Assembly (NCBI RefSeq): GCF_030269325.1
Contig: NZ_BSTD01000002.1
Coordinates: forward strand, 744,001-808,000
DNA length: 64,000 nt
Direction of reading: 5' to 3'
From: Amycolatopsis sp. NBRC 101858
Lineage (GTDB): Bacteria; Actinomycetota; Actinomycetes; Mycobacteriales; Pseudonocardiaceae
The notes under the pieces are model-generated. The model ran no database searches and had not been told where the DNA came from. It saw only the letters and a list, made by a program, of their open reading frames with translations. Position 1 is the first letter of the stretch. Each line of letters begins with the position of its first letter. Positions 28,312 through 36,133 of the stretch are shown one piece after another. A program made the position numbers and the translations under genes.

Positions 28312-29454
28312 ATGCACAGGTTCGCCGCCGCCCTCGCCGGACTCTGCCTCGCCGCCGCCGGCACCACCGCGGTCGTCGCGGCCGGGCCGGCCACGGCCGC
28401 GCCCGCCTGCCAGGTCGGCTACCGCGTCAACCAGTGGCAGACCGGGTTCACCGCCGAAATCACCGTGACCAACGGCGCCACCGCGCTCACTTCCTGGGCG
28501 CTCACCTGGCACTACACCGGGAACCAGTCCGTGACGTCGGCCTGGAACGCCACCGTCCGCCAGTCCGGCGCCGCGGTCACCGCGGAGAGCCTGCCCTACA
28601 ACGCCGCGCTGCCCGCCGGCGGTTCCGTTTCGTTCGGCCTGCAGGGCACCTTCAGCGGGACCAACGCCGACCCGGCGGACTTCGCGCTCAACGGCGTCGC
28701 GTGCGGGGACACCACGCCCCCGGCAACGACTCCGACGACACCGACGACGACCACGACCACCGCGCCACCGCCCGCCGGGTGCGCGGACGCGGCGTTCTGC
28801 GACGACTTCGAGCAGCAGACCGGCGGCGCCCCGGCCGGCCGGTGGACCGTCGGCGCGGCGAACTGCCAGGGCACCGGCACGGTCACCGTCGACACCGCCG
28901 TCGCGCACTCCGGCACCCGCTCGGTGAAGGTCGCCGGCGGTGGCACCTACTGCAACCACGCGTTCTTCGGCACGAGCGTGCCCGGCTCCGGCGTGCTGTA
29001 CGGCCGGTTCTGGGTCCGCCACACGACCCCGCTGCCCGCCGGGCACGTCACGTTCATGGCCCTGCGCGACACCGCGGACGGCGGCCGTGACCTGCGGGCC
29101 GGCGGGCAGAACCGGGCGCTGCAGTGGAACCGCGAGTCCGACGACGCCACGCTGCCCGCGCAGAGCCCGGCCGGCGTCGCCCAGAGCGTCCCGCTGCCGA
29201 CCGGCACCTGGTCGTGCTTCGAGTTCGCGATCGACGGCGCGGCCGGGCAGCTGCGGACGTGGCTGGGCTCGGCCGAGGTGCCCGGGCTGGTCGTCGACGG
29301 CGTGCCCACTCCCGACGTCGACCAGCAGTGGCTCGCCCGGGCCTGGCACCCGGCCGTGACCGACCTGCGGCTCGGCTGGGAGAGCTACGGCAGCGACGCC
29401 GACACGTTCTGGTTCGACGACGTCGCCTTGGGCACCGCGCGGATCGGCTGCTAG
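28312..29454 (+). CDS. Cip1-like secreted protein with N-terminal CBM2
   Basis: 380 residues: a signal peptide (about 1-30), a CBM2 (about 32-133), a short Pro/Thr linker, then a 220-residue domain from CDDFEQQTGG to the end. From memory this domain matches Cip1, the cellulose-induced protein of Trichoderma reesei: DTAVAHSGTRSVKV, FFGT, HVTFMALRDT, LQWNRESDDATLP and FWFDDVALG are all in the same order. Cip1 has a beta-jelly-roll like that of polysaccharide lyases, and lyase activity on glucuronan has been proposed. CBM2 replaces the fungal CBM1. The ATG at 28312 follows GGGAGG by five bases. It shares the cellulase operator and overlaps the downstream reductase convergently by four bases. Confidence 0.85.
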   Translation: MHRFAAALAGLCLAAAGTTAVVAAGPATAAPACQVGYRVNQWQTGFTAEITVTNGATALTSWALTWHYTGNQSVTSAWNATVRQSGAAVTAESLPYNAALPAGGSVSFGLQGTFSGTNADPADFALNGVACGDTTPPATTPTTPTTTTTTAPPPAGCADAAFCDDFEQQTGGAPAGRWTVGAANCQGTGTVTVDTAVAHSGTRSVKVAGGGTYCNHAFFGTSVPGSGVLYGRFWVRHTTPLPAGHVTFMALRDTADGGRDLRAGGQNRALQWNRESDDATLPAQSPAGVAQSVPLPTGTWSCFEFAIDGAAGQLRTWLGSAEVPGLVVDGVPTPDVDQQWLARAWHPAVTDLRLGWESYGSDADTFWFDDVALGTARIGC

Positions 29455-30446
29455 GCCGCGACGATCCGGTCGATCTCGGCCAGCTCCTCGTCGGTGAAGT
29501 CCAGGTTCGTGACGGCCGCGACGGTGTTCTCGAGCTGGGCGACGCTGCTCGCCCCGATCAGCGCGGACGTGACGCGGCCGCGGCGCAGCACCCAGGCGAT
29601 GGCCAGCTGCGCCAGCGTCTGCCCGCGGCCCTTCGCGACGTCGTTCAGCGCGCGGATCGTCGCCAGGGTCTCCTCGGTGAGCCGGTCCTTCGTGAGGAAC
29701 GGGCTGGCGCCGGCCGCCCGCGAGTCGGCGGGCACGCCGTCGAGGTAGCGGTCGGTCAGCAGGCCCTGGCTCAGCGGCGAGTAGGCGATCGAACCCACGC
29801 CGTGCTCGTCGAGGACGTCCTGGAGGCCGTCTTCCACCCAGCGGTTCAGGATCGAGTACGACGGCTGGTGGATCAGCAGCGGCGTGCCGAGGTCCTTCAG
29901 CGCGGCCAGCGCCGCCGTGGTCTGCTCCGGCGAGTAGTTCGAAATGCCCGCGTACAGCGCCTTCCCGGACCGGACCGCGGTGTCGAGGGCACCCATGGTC
30001 TCCTCGATCGGCGTCTCGGGGTCCGGGCGGTGGGAGTAGAACACGTCGAAGTGGTCGAGGCCGGTGCGCGCGAGGCTCTGGTCGAGGCTGGCCAGGACGT
30101 TCTTGCGCGAGCCCCACTCGCCGTACGGGCCGTCCCACATCAGGTAACCGGCCTTGGACGACACCAGGATCTCGTCGCGGTACGGGCGGAAGTCGGCGGC
30201 GTAGTGCCTGCCGAAGTTCGCCTCCGCCGCGCCGGGCGGCGGGCCGTAGTTGTTGGCCAGGTCGAAGTGCGTCACCCCGAGGTCGAACGCCCGGCGCAGC
30301 ACCGCGCGCTGGACGTCGAGGGGCTTGTCGTCCCCGAAGTTGTGCCACAGGCCGAGCGACACGGCGGGCAGCTTGAGGCCACTGCGTCCCGCTCGCCGGT
30401 ACGGCATGCCCGCGTAGCGGTCTTCGGCGGCGACATAGGGCGACAT
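29451..30446 (-). CDS. Aldo/keto reductase, L-glyceraldehyde 3-phosphate reductase type
   Basis: 331 residues. AKR family signatures include the catalytic tyrosine in DLANNYGPP, lysine in VSSKAGY, and the histidine in FYSHRPDPETP. The opening MPYRRAGRSGLKLPAVSLGLWHNFG and the overall length fit the YghZ/MgrA group (AKR14, Shaker-beta-like), which reduces L-glyceraldehyde 3-phosphate and methylglyoxal with NADPH. It has no obvious cellulase operator and probably forms a unit with the upstream AGE-family gene (33-bp gap). Confidence 0.88.
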   Translation of the reverse strand: MSPYVAAEDRYAGMPYRRAGRSGLKLPAVSLGLWHNFGDDKPLDVQRAVLRRAFDLGVTHFDLANNYGPPPGAAEANFGRHYAADFRPYRDEILVSSKAGYLMWDGPYGEWGSRKNVLASLDQSLARTGLDHFDVFYSHRPDPETPIEETMGALDTAVRSGKALYAGISNYSPEQTTAALAALKDLGTPLLIHQPSYSILNRWVEDGLQDVLDEHGVGSIAYSPLSQGLLTDRYLDGVPADSRAAGASPFLTKDRLTEETLATIRALNDVAKGRGQTLAQLAIAWVLRRGRVTSALIGASSVAQLENTVAAVTNLDFTDEELAEIDRIVAA

Positions 30447-30479
30447 GGTTCTCCTCGTCGGAAGGGGTTCTCGCGGAGT

Positions 30480-31673
30480 CTAGCCGCGGGTGATCAGCGC
30501 GCCGGCGAACGACGCGGCGGGCGGCAACGCGGGCAGGAGCGTCGCCTGGTAGGCGTGGTAGATGTCCGGCTTGCCCGCCCAGACCGCCGAAGCGGGGCGG
30601 TTCTCCGGGTCCAGCTCGTGGTGCCACGAACCGCGCTCGCGGTCGACGAAGCACGCGTCGGCGTGGGCGCACCACTCCCGGAACCGGTCGAGGTAGGCCG
30701 CCTCGCCGGTCTCCTGGTGCAGTGTCCACGCGGCGGCGATCGCCTCGGCCACGACCCAGTGCAGGCGGGTGCGCACGACCGGCGTCCCGGCGAAGTCGGT
30801 GGTGTAGACGAAGCCAGGGCGGCCGTCGACGGCCCAGCCGTGGCGGACCGCGGTCGCGAACAGCGCTTCCGCGTCCGGCAGCAGCCAGTCCGGTGCGCCG
30901 GCGCCGAGGGCGCGCTTGAGGTGCACGGCCAGCCGCGCCCATTCGAAGAGGTGGCCGATGGTGGCGCCGAACGGCCGGAAGGGGTGGGCGGGCTCGTCCC
31001 GGTTGCGCTCGAGCTCGACGTGCCAGCCCGAGTCGTAGTGCTCCGGCAGCAGCCAGCCGTGCGCGCGGGCTTCACCGTGCACCAGGTGGTCCACAATGGA
31101 CAGCGCGCGATCGGCCCAGACCCGGTCGCCGGTGACGTCGGCCGCGGCCAGGAACGCCTCGACAGTGTGCATGTTGGCGTTGGCCCCGCGGTAGTCCTCG
31201 AGGTCGGTCCAGCCGCGGTCCCAGACGTCGGCGACGCGGCCGGGGCCCGGCTCCCAGAACCGGCGTTCGACGACGTCGAGGGCCTCGGCCAGCAGCGGTT
31301 CCGCGCCCTCGGCGCCGGCGGCGACCGCGCTCGCGGCCGCCAGGACGACGAAGGCGTGCTCGTAGGCGCGCTTCTCTGACAACGTTGTCGTCGCGTACCA
31401 GCCACCGTGGTCCGGATCGCGAAGCGGGCCGGTCAGCGCTCCGACACCGTGCGCTACCTGCTCCCCGGTCGCCGCGCCCTGGAGCCGGGCCAGCGCGAAG
31501 ACGTGCGTCATCCGGCAGGTGATCCAGGTTTCGACGGGCCGGTCGAGGACCGGCTGCCCGGCGTCGTCGAGCCAGGCGAAGCCGCCTTCGGGGTGGGCCG
31601 CGCGGGCGGCGAAGCCGAGCAGGCGGGCGGGTTCGGCGCGCACCCAGGCGGGAACCGATGACGGACTGTCCAC
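30480..31673 (-). CDS. AGE-family sugar isomerase, probably D-mannose isomerase
   Basis: 397 residues of the N-acylglucosamine 2-epimerase family, an (alpha/alpha)6 barrel. TWITCRMTHVFALARL near residue 45 has the RMTH signature of the mannose isomerases, whereas cellobiose 2-epimerases have a different sequence here. Other landmarks are ANANMHTVEAFLAA and LHWVVAEAIAAAW with the conserved catalytic histidines. It would interconvert mannose and fructose, useful after mannan or glucomannan breakdown. The GTG at 31673 is chosen over a far-upstream frame because the family aligns from there. A cellobiose 2-epimerase role is the main alternative. Confidence 0.78.
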   Translation of the reverse strand: MDSPSSVPAWVRAEPARLLGFAARAAHPEGGFAWLDDAGQPVLDRPVETWITCRMTHVFALARLQGAATGEQVAHGVGALTGPLRDPDHGGWYATTTLSEKRAYEHAFVVLAAASAVAAGAEGAEPLLAEALDVVERRFWEPGPGRVADVWDRGWTDLEDYRGANANMHTVEAFLAAADVTGDRVWADRALSIVDHLVHGEARAHGWLLPEHYDSGWHVELERNRDEPAHPFRPFGATIGHLFEWARLAVHLKRALGAGAPDWLLPDAEALFATAVRHGWAVDGRPGFVYTTDFAGTPVVRTRLHWVVAEAIAAAWTLHQETGEAAYLDRFREWCAHADACFVDRERGSWHHELDPENRPASAVWAGKPDIYHAYQATLLPALPPAASFAGALITRG

Positions 31674-31779
31674 TCTCTGCCCTTCTCCACGGCCGGCCCG
31701 GTGATCGGCTCCCCTCGCCAAGGTAGGCCACGGCACCGCCGGTCGTCACCGCGGGATTCCGGAAGCGACCACCACCGCG

Positions 31780-31804
31780 TATCCTGATCGTGAGAGCGCT
31801 CCCA
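31780..31804 (+). promoter_or_regulatory. LPMO promoter with CebR/CelR-type operator
   Basis: TGAGAGCGCTCCCA (31791-31804) lies 36 bases upstream of the LPMO start, immediately after a likely -10 TATCCT (31780-31785). Placement is the same as at the other cellulase promoters. Confidence 0.8.
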
Positions 31805-31839
31805 GTCTTCGACGCACGCTACCCGACGAAGGGACAGAC

Positions 31840-32901
31840 GTGACCAGGAGACGAAGTACGATCCTCGCCGCCGTCACCGTGTTGCTGGCGAGCCTGACGG
31901 CGATCCTGTTGAACACCGGCACGGCCGAAGCCCACGGCGCCTTGATGAAGCCGGGCAGCCGGACGTTCCTGTGCTGGCAGGACGGGCTCAGCTCGACCGG
32001 CCAGATCATCCCGCAGAACCCGGCCTGCTCGGCCGCGGTGACCACCAGCGGCGCCAACTCGCTGTACAACTGGTTCGCCGTGCTGCGGTCCGACGGCGCC
32101 GGCCGCACGCGCGGCTTCATCCCGGACGGGAAGCTGTGCTCCGGCGGGAACCCGGGCTACGCCGGCTTCGACCAGGTCGGCGACTGGCCGCTGACCCACC
32201 TCACCGCCGGGGCCTCGTTCGACTTCTCCTACAACGCGTGGGCCGCGCACCCGGGCTGGTTCTACACGTACGTGACGAAGGACGGCTGGAACCCGTCGTC
32301 CCCGCTCACCTGGGACTCGCTGGAGGACCAGCCGTTCCTGACCGTGGACCACCCGGCGGTGACCGGCCAGGTCGGGACGGTCGACGGGCAGTACAAGTGG
32401 ACGGGTGCGCTGCCGGCGAACAAGTCCGGGCGGCACATCATCTATTCGGTGTGGAAGCGCTCCGACAGCAGCGAGACGTTCTACGGCTGCTCGGATGTCA
32501 CGTTCGACGGCGGGCACGGCGAGGTGACGGGCGTGCACCAGCCGGGCAGCCCGACGACCACGCCGACGACGCCCACGAGCCAACCGCCGTCCGGCGGTTC
32601 GTGCATGGCGATGTACGAGGTGACGAACGCCTGGAGCGGCGGCTACCAGGCGACCGTGACGGTGATGAACCACGGCACCACGGCCTACAGCGGCTGGCAG
32701 GTGGGCTGGACGCTGCCGTCGGGCCAGACGATCGGCAGCATCTGGAACGGCACGCTGAGCCAGTCCGGTTCGGTGGTGACGGTCCGCAACGCCGGCTGGA
32801 ACGGCGCCGTCGCGCCCGACGGGACGACGACGTTCGGCCTGGTGGTGAACGCGGCGGGGACGAACCCGGCCCAGCCGTCGCCGACCTGCCAGGGCACCTG
32901 A
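31840..32901 (+). CDS. AA10 lytic polysaccharide monooxygenase with CBM2
   Basis: 353 residues. The signal peptide ends AEA, leaving His32 (HGALMKPGS) as the mature N-terminus that forms the copper histidine brace with the histidine of AAHPGWFYTYVT (residue about 137). The AA10 domain spans about 32-228; a Pro/Thr linker and a CBM2 (about 250-352, CMAMYEV to TCQGT) follow. The type is that of cellulose-active LPMOs, which cleave crystalline cellulose oxidatively and boost GH6/GH48 enzymes. The GTG at 31840 fits the signal peptide. It is controlled by the operator 36 bases upstream. Confidence 0.95.
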   Translation: MTRRRSTILAAVTVLLASLTAILLNTGTAEAHGALMKPGSRTFLCWQDGLSSTGQIIPQNPACSAAVTTSGANSLYNWFAVLRSDGAGRTRGFIPDGKLCSGGNPGYAGFDQVGDWPLTHLTAGASFDFSYNAWAAHPGWFYTYVTKDGWNPSSPLTWDSLEDQPFLTVDHPAVTGQVGTVDGQYKWTGALPANKSGRHIIYSVWKRSDSSETFYGCSDVTFDGGHGEVTGVHQPGSPTTTPTTPTSQPPSGGSCMAMYEVTNAWSGGYQATVTVMNHGTTAYSGWQVGWTLPSGQTIGSIWNGTLSQSGSVVTVRNAGWNGAVAPDGTTTFGLVVNAAGTNPAQPSPTCQGT

Positions 32902-32907
32902 GGGGTC

Positions 32908-32946
32908 GGCAGCACCGGCCCGTCAGCGGGCGGGACCGGTGCTGCC
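32908..32946. terminator. Hairpin between LPMO and LacI-type gene
   Basis: An 11-bp perfect stem, GGCAGCACCGG with CCGGTGCTGCC, encloses the convergent LacI stop codon. It begins six bases after the LPMO stop and can act on both strands. Confidence 0.65.
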
Positions 32947-34002
32947 GCGGGTGATCAGCCGCGGCCGCGAGGCCCAGACGTCCCCGACGTCTTCGCCGGC
33001 GATGAGGTCCCGCAGCATCGACGCGGCGAGCCCGCCGAGCTCGGGCAGCGGCCGCCGGATCGCGGTGAGGGCCGGGCGGACGAGGTGGCAGAGCACGGAG
33101 TCGTCCCAGGAGACGACGGAGAGATCCCCGGGCACGGCGAGCCCCAGTTCCCGCGCGGCAACGAGCGCGGCGACGGCGAGGACATCGGTGTCGCAGAGGA
33201 GGGCGGTGGGCCGCGGGTGGGAGGTCAGGACGTGCCGCACGGCATCCGCCGAGGGCTCGACGCCGACGGCGGCGGGCTGGCTTCCTGAACGGAAAGCCGG
33301 CCTCACGGCGGAGGTCCCGGCGCGATTCCCGAGACCGGCGGCGCGGATCCCGAAGTCCGCGACCGGATCCACACCGGACACGCTTCCCCGGTCTCCGATG
33401 CCGCCGGCCAACCCCAGCCGCCGGGCTTCGGTCGTGAAGGCCTCCGCTCGCTCGCCCTCCTCCGCGAACGCCGCCGCTCCCGGGATCCGGACCACGCGGC
33501 GATGTCCCAGCGCCGCCAGGTACTCCAGGGCTTCCGCGGCGCCAGCCGTGTCGTCCACCCGGACCGAGGGCACGCCCGGCAGCCCGCCCGGGCCGCCGAG
33601 GACCACCGCCGGCAGGCCGATCCGGGCCAGCTCCGCCGCGCAGTCCGGGTCCGTCAGCAGCACCCCGTCCACCTTCCGCTCCGCGCGCCAGCGCCGGTAG
33701 ACCGCCAGCACCGCGTCGCGGCCGGTGGCGACCTGGACCACGAGCTCCGGGGAGAACCCGTCGAGCAGGGCCGGCACGACCAGTTCGGACGGTCCGTCGA
33801 GGACCAGCCCGATAGCTCCCGCCCGGCCGCCGGACAGGGCGCGCGCCGTGCTGCTCGGCGACCACCCCAGCTCGCGCGCGATCCGCGTGATCCGGTGCCG
33901 GGTCGCCTCCGACACGCCCGGGCGGCCGTTGAGCGCGTAGGACACCGCGCCCTTGGACACGCCGGCCTCCCGGGCGATGTCGGTGATCGTCGGACGCTTC
34001 AT
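32923..34002 (-). CDS. LacI-family regulator beside the orphan sugar-binding protein
   Basis: 359 residues from the ATG at 34002 (AAGGA five bases upstream). The N-terminal helix-turn-helix reads TITDIAREAGVSKGAVSYAL with hinge SSTARALSGG, followed by a periplasmic-binding-protein-like effector domain. At about residues 220-265 there is an unusual low-complexity stretch (GSVSGVDPVADFGIRAAG and beyond) rich in Gly, Ala and Ser, not normally present between the two lobes. It diverges from the binding-protein gene at 34140, whose promoter it may control in addition to, or instead of, the other LacI regulator. The effector is unknown, probably an oligosaccharide. Confidence 0.88.
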   Translation of the reverse strand: MKRPTITDIAREAGVSKGAVSYALNGRPGVSEATRHRITRIARELGWSPSSTARALSGGRAGAIGLVLDGPSELVVPALLDGFSPELVVQVATGRDAVLAVYRRWRAERKVDGVLLTDPDCAAELARIGLPAVVLGGPGGLPGVPSVRVDDTAGAAEALEYLAALGHRRVVRIPGAAAFAEEGERAEAFTTEARRLGLAGGIGDRGSVSGVDPVADFGIRAAGLGNRAGTSAVRPAFRSGSQPAAVGVEPSADAVRHVLTSHPRPTALLCDTDVLAVAALVAARELGLAVPGDLSVVSWDDSVLCHLVRPALTAIRRPLPELGGLAASMLRDLIAGEDVGDVWASRPRLITRGSTGPAR

Positions 34003-34092
34003 CGCATTCCTTCCCCGCGCGAAAGCGTGTCCGCCCGGACACCCGCCGTCGCGCACCTTGACACCCGGCGGTCCCGGAAACAACACTCCGTC

Positions 34093-34106
34093 CGGGAGCG
34101 CTCCCA
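34093..34106 (+). promoter_or_regulatory. CebR/CelR-type operator before orphan binding protein
   Basis: CGGGAGCGCTCCCA, one base from the perfect palindrome, 34 bases upstream of the ATG at 34140 and about 90 bases upstream of the divergent LacI gene. Confidence 0.75.
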
Positions 34107-34139
34107 ATCACGAGGGAGTGAGCCCTGGAGGGGGAGCGC

Positions 34140-35411
34140 ATGAGGCTGATCCGAAGACGGCTGGCCTTCGCCGTCGCCGTCGTCCTGCTGGTGCTGACCG
34201 GTGGCTGCGGCCCGAGCACGCCCGAGCGCATCACGCTCACCCTGGCGACGTTCGGCGAGTTCGGCTACGACGACCTGCTCCCTGGCTACCGGTTCACCCA
34301 CCCCGGGATCGACGTCCGCCAGGTGAAGACCGACCAGGGCGGCCCCTACCACCAGGACCTGCTGGCCAAGCTCCGGAGCGGACAGGGCCTCGCGGACGTC
34401 CAAGCCGTCGAGGAGGGCCACCTCTCCGACGTCCTCGCGCAGTCCGGGAAGTTCGCCGACCTCGGCGAGATCGGCCCCGCCGACGTGAAACCGGGCCGGT
34501 GGCTCGAGTGGAAGTACGAGGCCGGCCGCAGCAAGGACGGCAAGCTCATCGGCTACGGCACGGACATCGGCCCGCTCGCGATGTGCTACCGCAAGGACCT
34601 GCTCGAGGCGGCCGGGCTGCCGACCGACCCCGGTTCGGTCAAGACGATGTTCGCCAACTGGGACAGCTACTTCAAGGCCGGCGAGAAGTACGTCAAGCGC
34701 TCGAAGGGCAAGGCCTGGTTCGACTCCGCGGCGCAGAACTTCAACGCCATGGTCAACCAGCTGCCGGTCGGCTACCTCGACCGCGAAGACCGTTCGACGC
34801 TCGAGACGAACACCGCGCTCCGGGGCGCCTGGGACCAGGTCACCACCGCCGTGAAGCAAGGGCAATCGGCCGGGCTGACCGCCTTCGCCGAGGACGGCAA
34901 CAACGGCCTGCGCCTCGGCGCCTTCGCGACGAAGGTCTGTCCTTCGTGGATGCTCGGCGTCATCGAGCAGCAGGCCGGGCTCGGCAACGCCGGCAAGTGG
35001 GCGATCACCGACGCGTTCCCGGACGGCGGCGGCAACTGGGGCGGCTCCTACCTCACCGTGCCGGCCGCGAGCGAGCACCCGAAGGAGGCCGCCGCGCTCG
35101 CCGCCTGGCTGACCGCGCCGGAGCAGCAGCTGCACGCGTTCCGGGTGAGCGGCAACTTCCCCAGCCAGGTCGACGCCTTCACCTCGCCCGACCTGCTCAG
35201 CGAGATGAACGGCTACTTCGGCGGCGCGCTGGCCGGGCAGGTCTTCGTCGCGCAGGCCCAGAAGGTCGGCAAGCCGCAGTACAAGGGACCGGGCGACGGC
35301 AAGATCCAGGAGACGGTGGTCGCGCCCGCGCTCAAGGCGGTCGAAGGCGGCGCCGACCCCGCCGCCGTCTGGCAGCAGGTGCTGATCGGGGTGCACCGGG
35401 TGGTGCCGTGA
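34140..35411 (+). CDS. Orphan CebE-like cello-oligosaccharide-binding lipoprotein
   Basis: 423 residues. The signal sequence ends in a lipobox (LTGGC, Cys about 23). The rest is a family 1 extracytoplasmic solute-binding protein, closely similar over its length to the CebE-like protein at 44179; shared stretches include DQGGPYH/GQGGPYH, YGTDIGPLAMCYRKD and KAWFDSAAQNFNAMVNQLP. No permease genes follow, so it must use the transporter at 45485-47343 or another one. It carries its own operator and lies next to a second LacI regulator. A different glycan length or linkage preference is plausible. Confidence 0.9.
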   Translation: MRLIRRRLAFAVAVVLLVLTGGCGPSTPERITLTLATFGEFGYDDLLPGYRFTHPGIDVRQVKTDQGGPYHQDLLAKLRSGQGLADVQAVEEGHLSDVLAQSGKFADLGEIGPADVKPGRWLEWKYEAGRSKDGKLIGYGTDIGPLAMCYRKDLLEAAGLPTDPGSVKTMFANWDSYFKAGEKYVKRSKGKAWFDSAAQNFNAMVNQLPVGYLDREDRSTLETNTALRGAWDQVTTAVKQGQSAGLTAFAEDGNNGLRLGAFATKVCPSWMLGVIEQQAGLGNAGKWAITDAFPDGGGNWGGSYLTVPAASEHPKEAAALAAWLTAPEQQLHAFRVSGNFPSQVDAFTSPDLLSEMNGYFGGALAGQVFVAQAQKVGKPQYKGPGDGKIQETVVAPALKAVEGGADPAAVWQQVLIGVHRVVP

Positions 35412-35532
35412 CGCCGCGGGCGGGTTCTCTTCGGGGAAGGACACCGGGCGAGCTCCTGTCGATGGTCCGGACACAGTGGACCGGCGGCGAAACCCGGTCG
35501 CGTTCCCCTCCCCCGTCCGGCACCCTGGCCTG

Positions 35533-36057
35533 GTGACGACTCCCGACCTCACGCCGCTCTCCGGCCACTCCGTGCGCCACCCGGGCCCGGACGACCACCT
35601 GCCCGTGCTCGCCGTCCTCGACTCCTGGTGGGGCGGGCTCGGCGGCGAGGAAGGCACCCGGCAGCGGGCCCTGCTCCTCCCGAAGCTGATGTTCCAGCAC
35701 TTCACCGGCAGCAGCTTCCTGGTGGCCGCCGACGACCGGATCGTCGCGTTCCTGATCGGGTTCCTCTCCCCGTCCCGGCCGGCGGAAAGCTACATCCACT
35801 TCGTCGGCGTCGACCCCGCCGAACGCGGCAAGGGTCTCGGCGCCGCCCTGTACGAGCGTTTCTTCGCCTACAGCCGTGCGAACGGCCGGAGCACCGTCCG
35901 CGCCATCACGTCCCCGGTCAACAAGGCGTCGCACGCCTTCCACACCCGGATGGGCTTCGTCACCGAGCCGGGCCCGAGCGAGTTCGACGGACTCCCGGTC
36001 CAGCCCGACTACGACGGGCCGGGGCTGGACCGGCTGTCCTTCCGGAAGGACCTCTAG
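35533..36057 (+). CDS. GNAT-family N-acetyltransferase
   Basis: 174 residues, single GNAT domain: FVGVDPAERGKGLGAALYERFF is the acetyl-CoA-binding motif A, followed by the AITSPVNKASHAFHTRMGF motif B. The substrate is unknown. The GTG at 35533 is chosen because the domain begins soon after it; an earlier in-frame start would add 19 residues of low quality. No cellulase operator. It ends at a hairpin shared with the GH6 gene. Confidence 0.82.
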   Translation: MTTPDLTPLSGHSVRHPGPDDHLPVLAVLDSWWGGLGGEEGTRQRALLLPKLMFQHFTGSSFLVAADDRIVAFLIGFLSPSRPAESYIHFVGVDPAERGKGLGAALYERFFAYSRANGRSTVRAITSPVNKASHAFHTRMGFVTEPGPSEFDGLPVQPDYDGPGLDRLSFRKDL

Positions 36058-36085
36058 CCTTCCTCCGCTCGCGGAAAGGTGGAGA

Positions 36086-36126
36086 CCCGGGCCGGACGGC
36101 GGCTGCGCGGCACCGCCCGGCCCGGG
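36086..36126. terminator. Hairpin between GNAT gene and cellulase operon end
   Basis: A 10-bp perfect stem (CCCGGGCCGG with CCGGCCCGGG) separated by 21 GC-rich bases, between convergent stops at 36057 and 36134. Confidence 0.6.
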
Positions 36127-36133
36127 AGTTCTC

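Noticed and set aside
31378..31389. GACAACGTTGTC, a perfect 12-bp palindrome resembling LacI-type operators
   Set aside because: Lies well inside the AGE-family gene, far from any start; no second copy was found at a promoter.
32452..32465. TGGAAGCGCTCCGA inside the LPMO coding region
   Set aside because: Imperfect in one half and explained by ordinary codons for Trp-Lys-Arg-Ser-Asp; not in a regulatory position.
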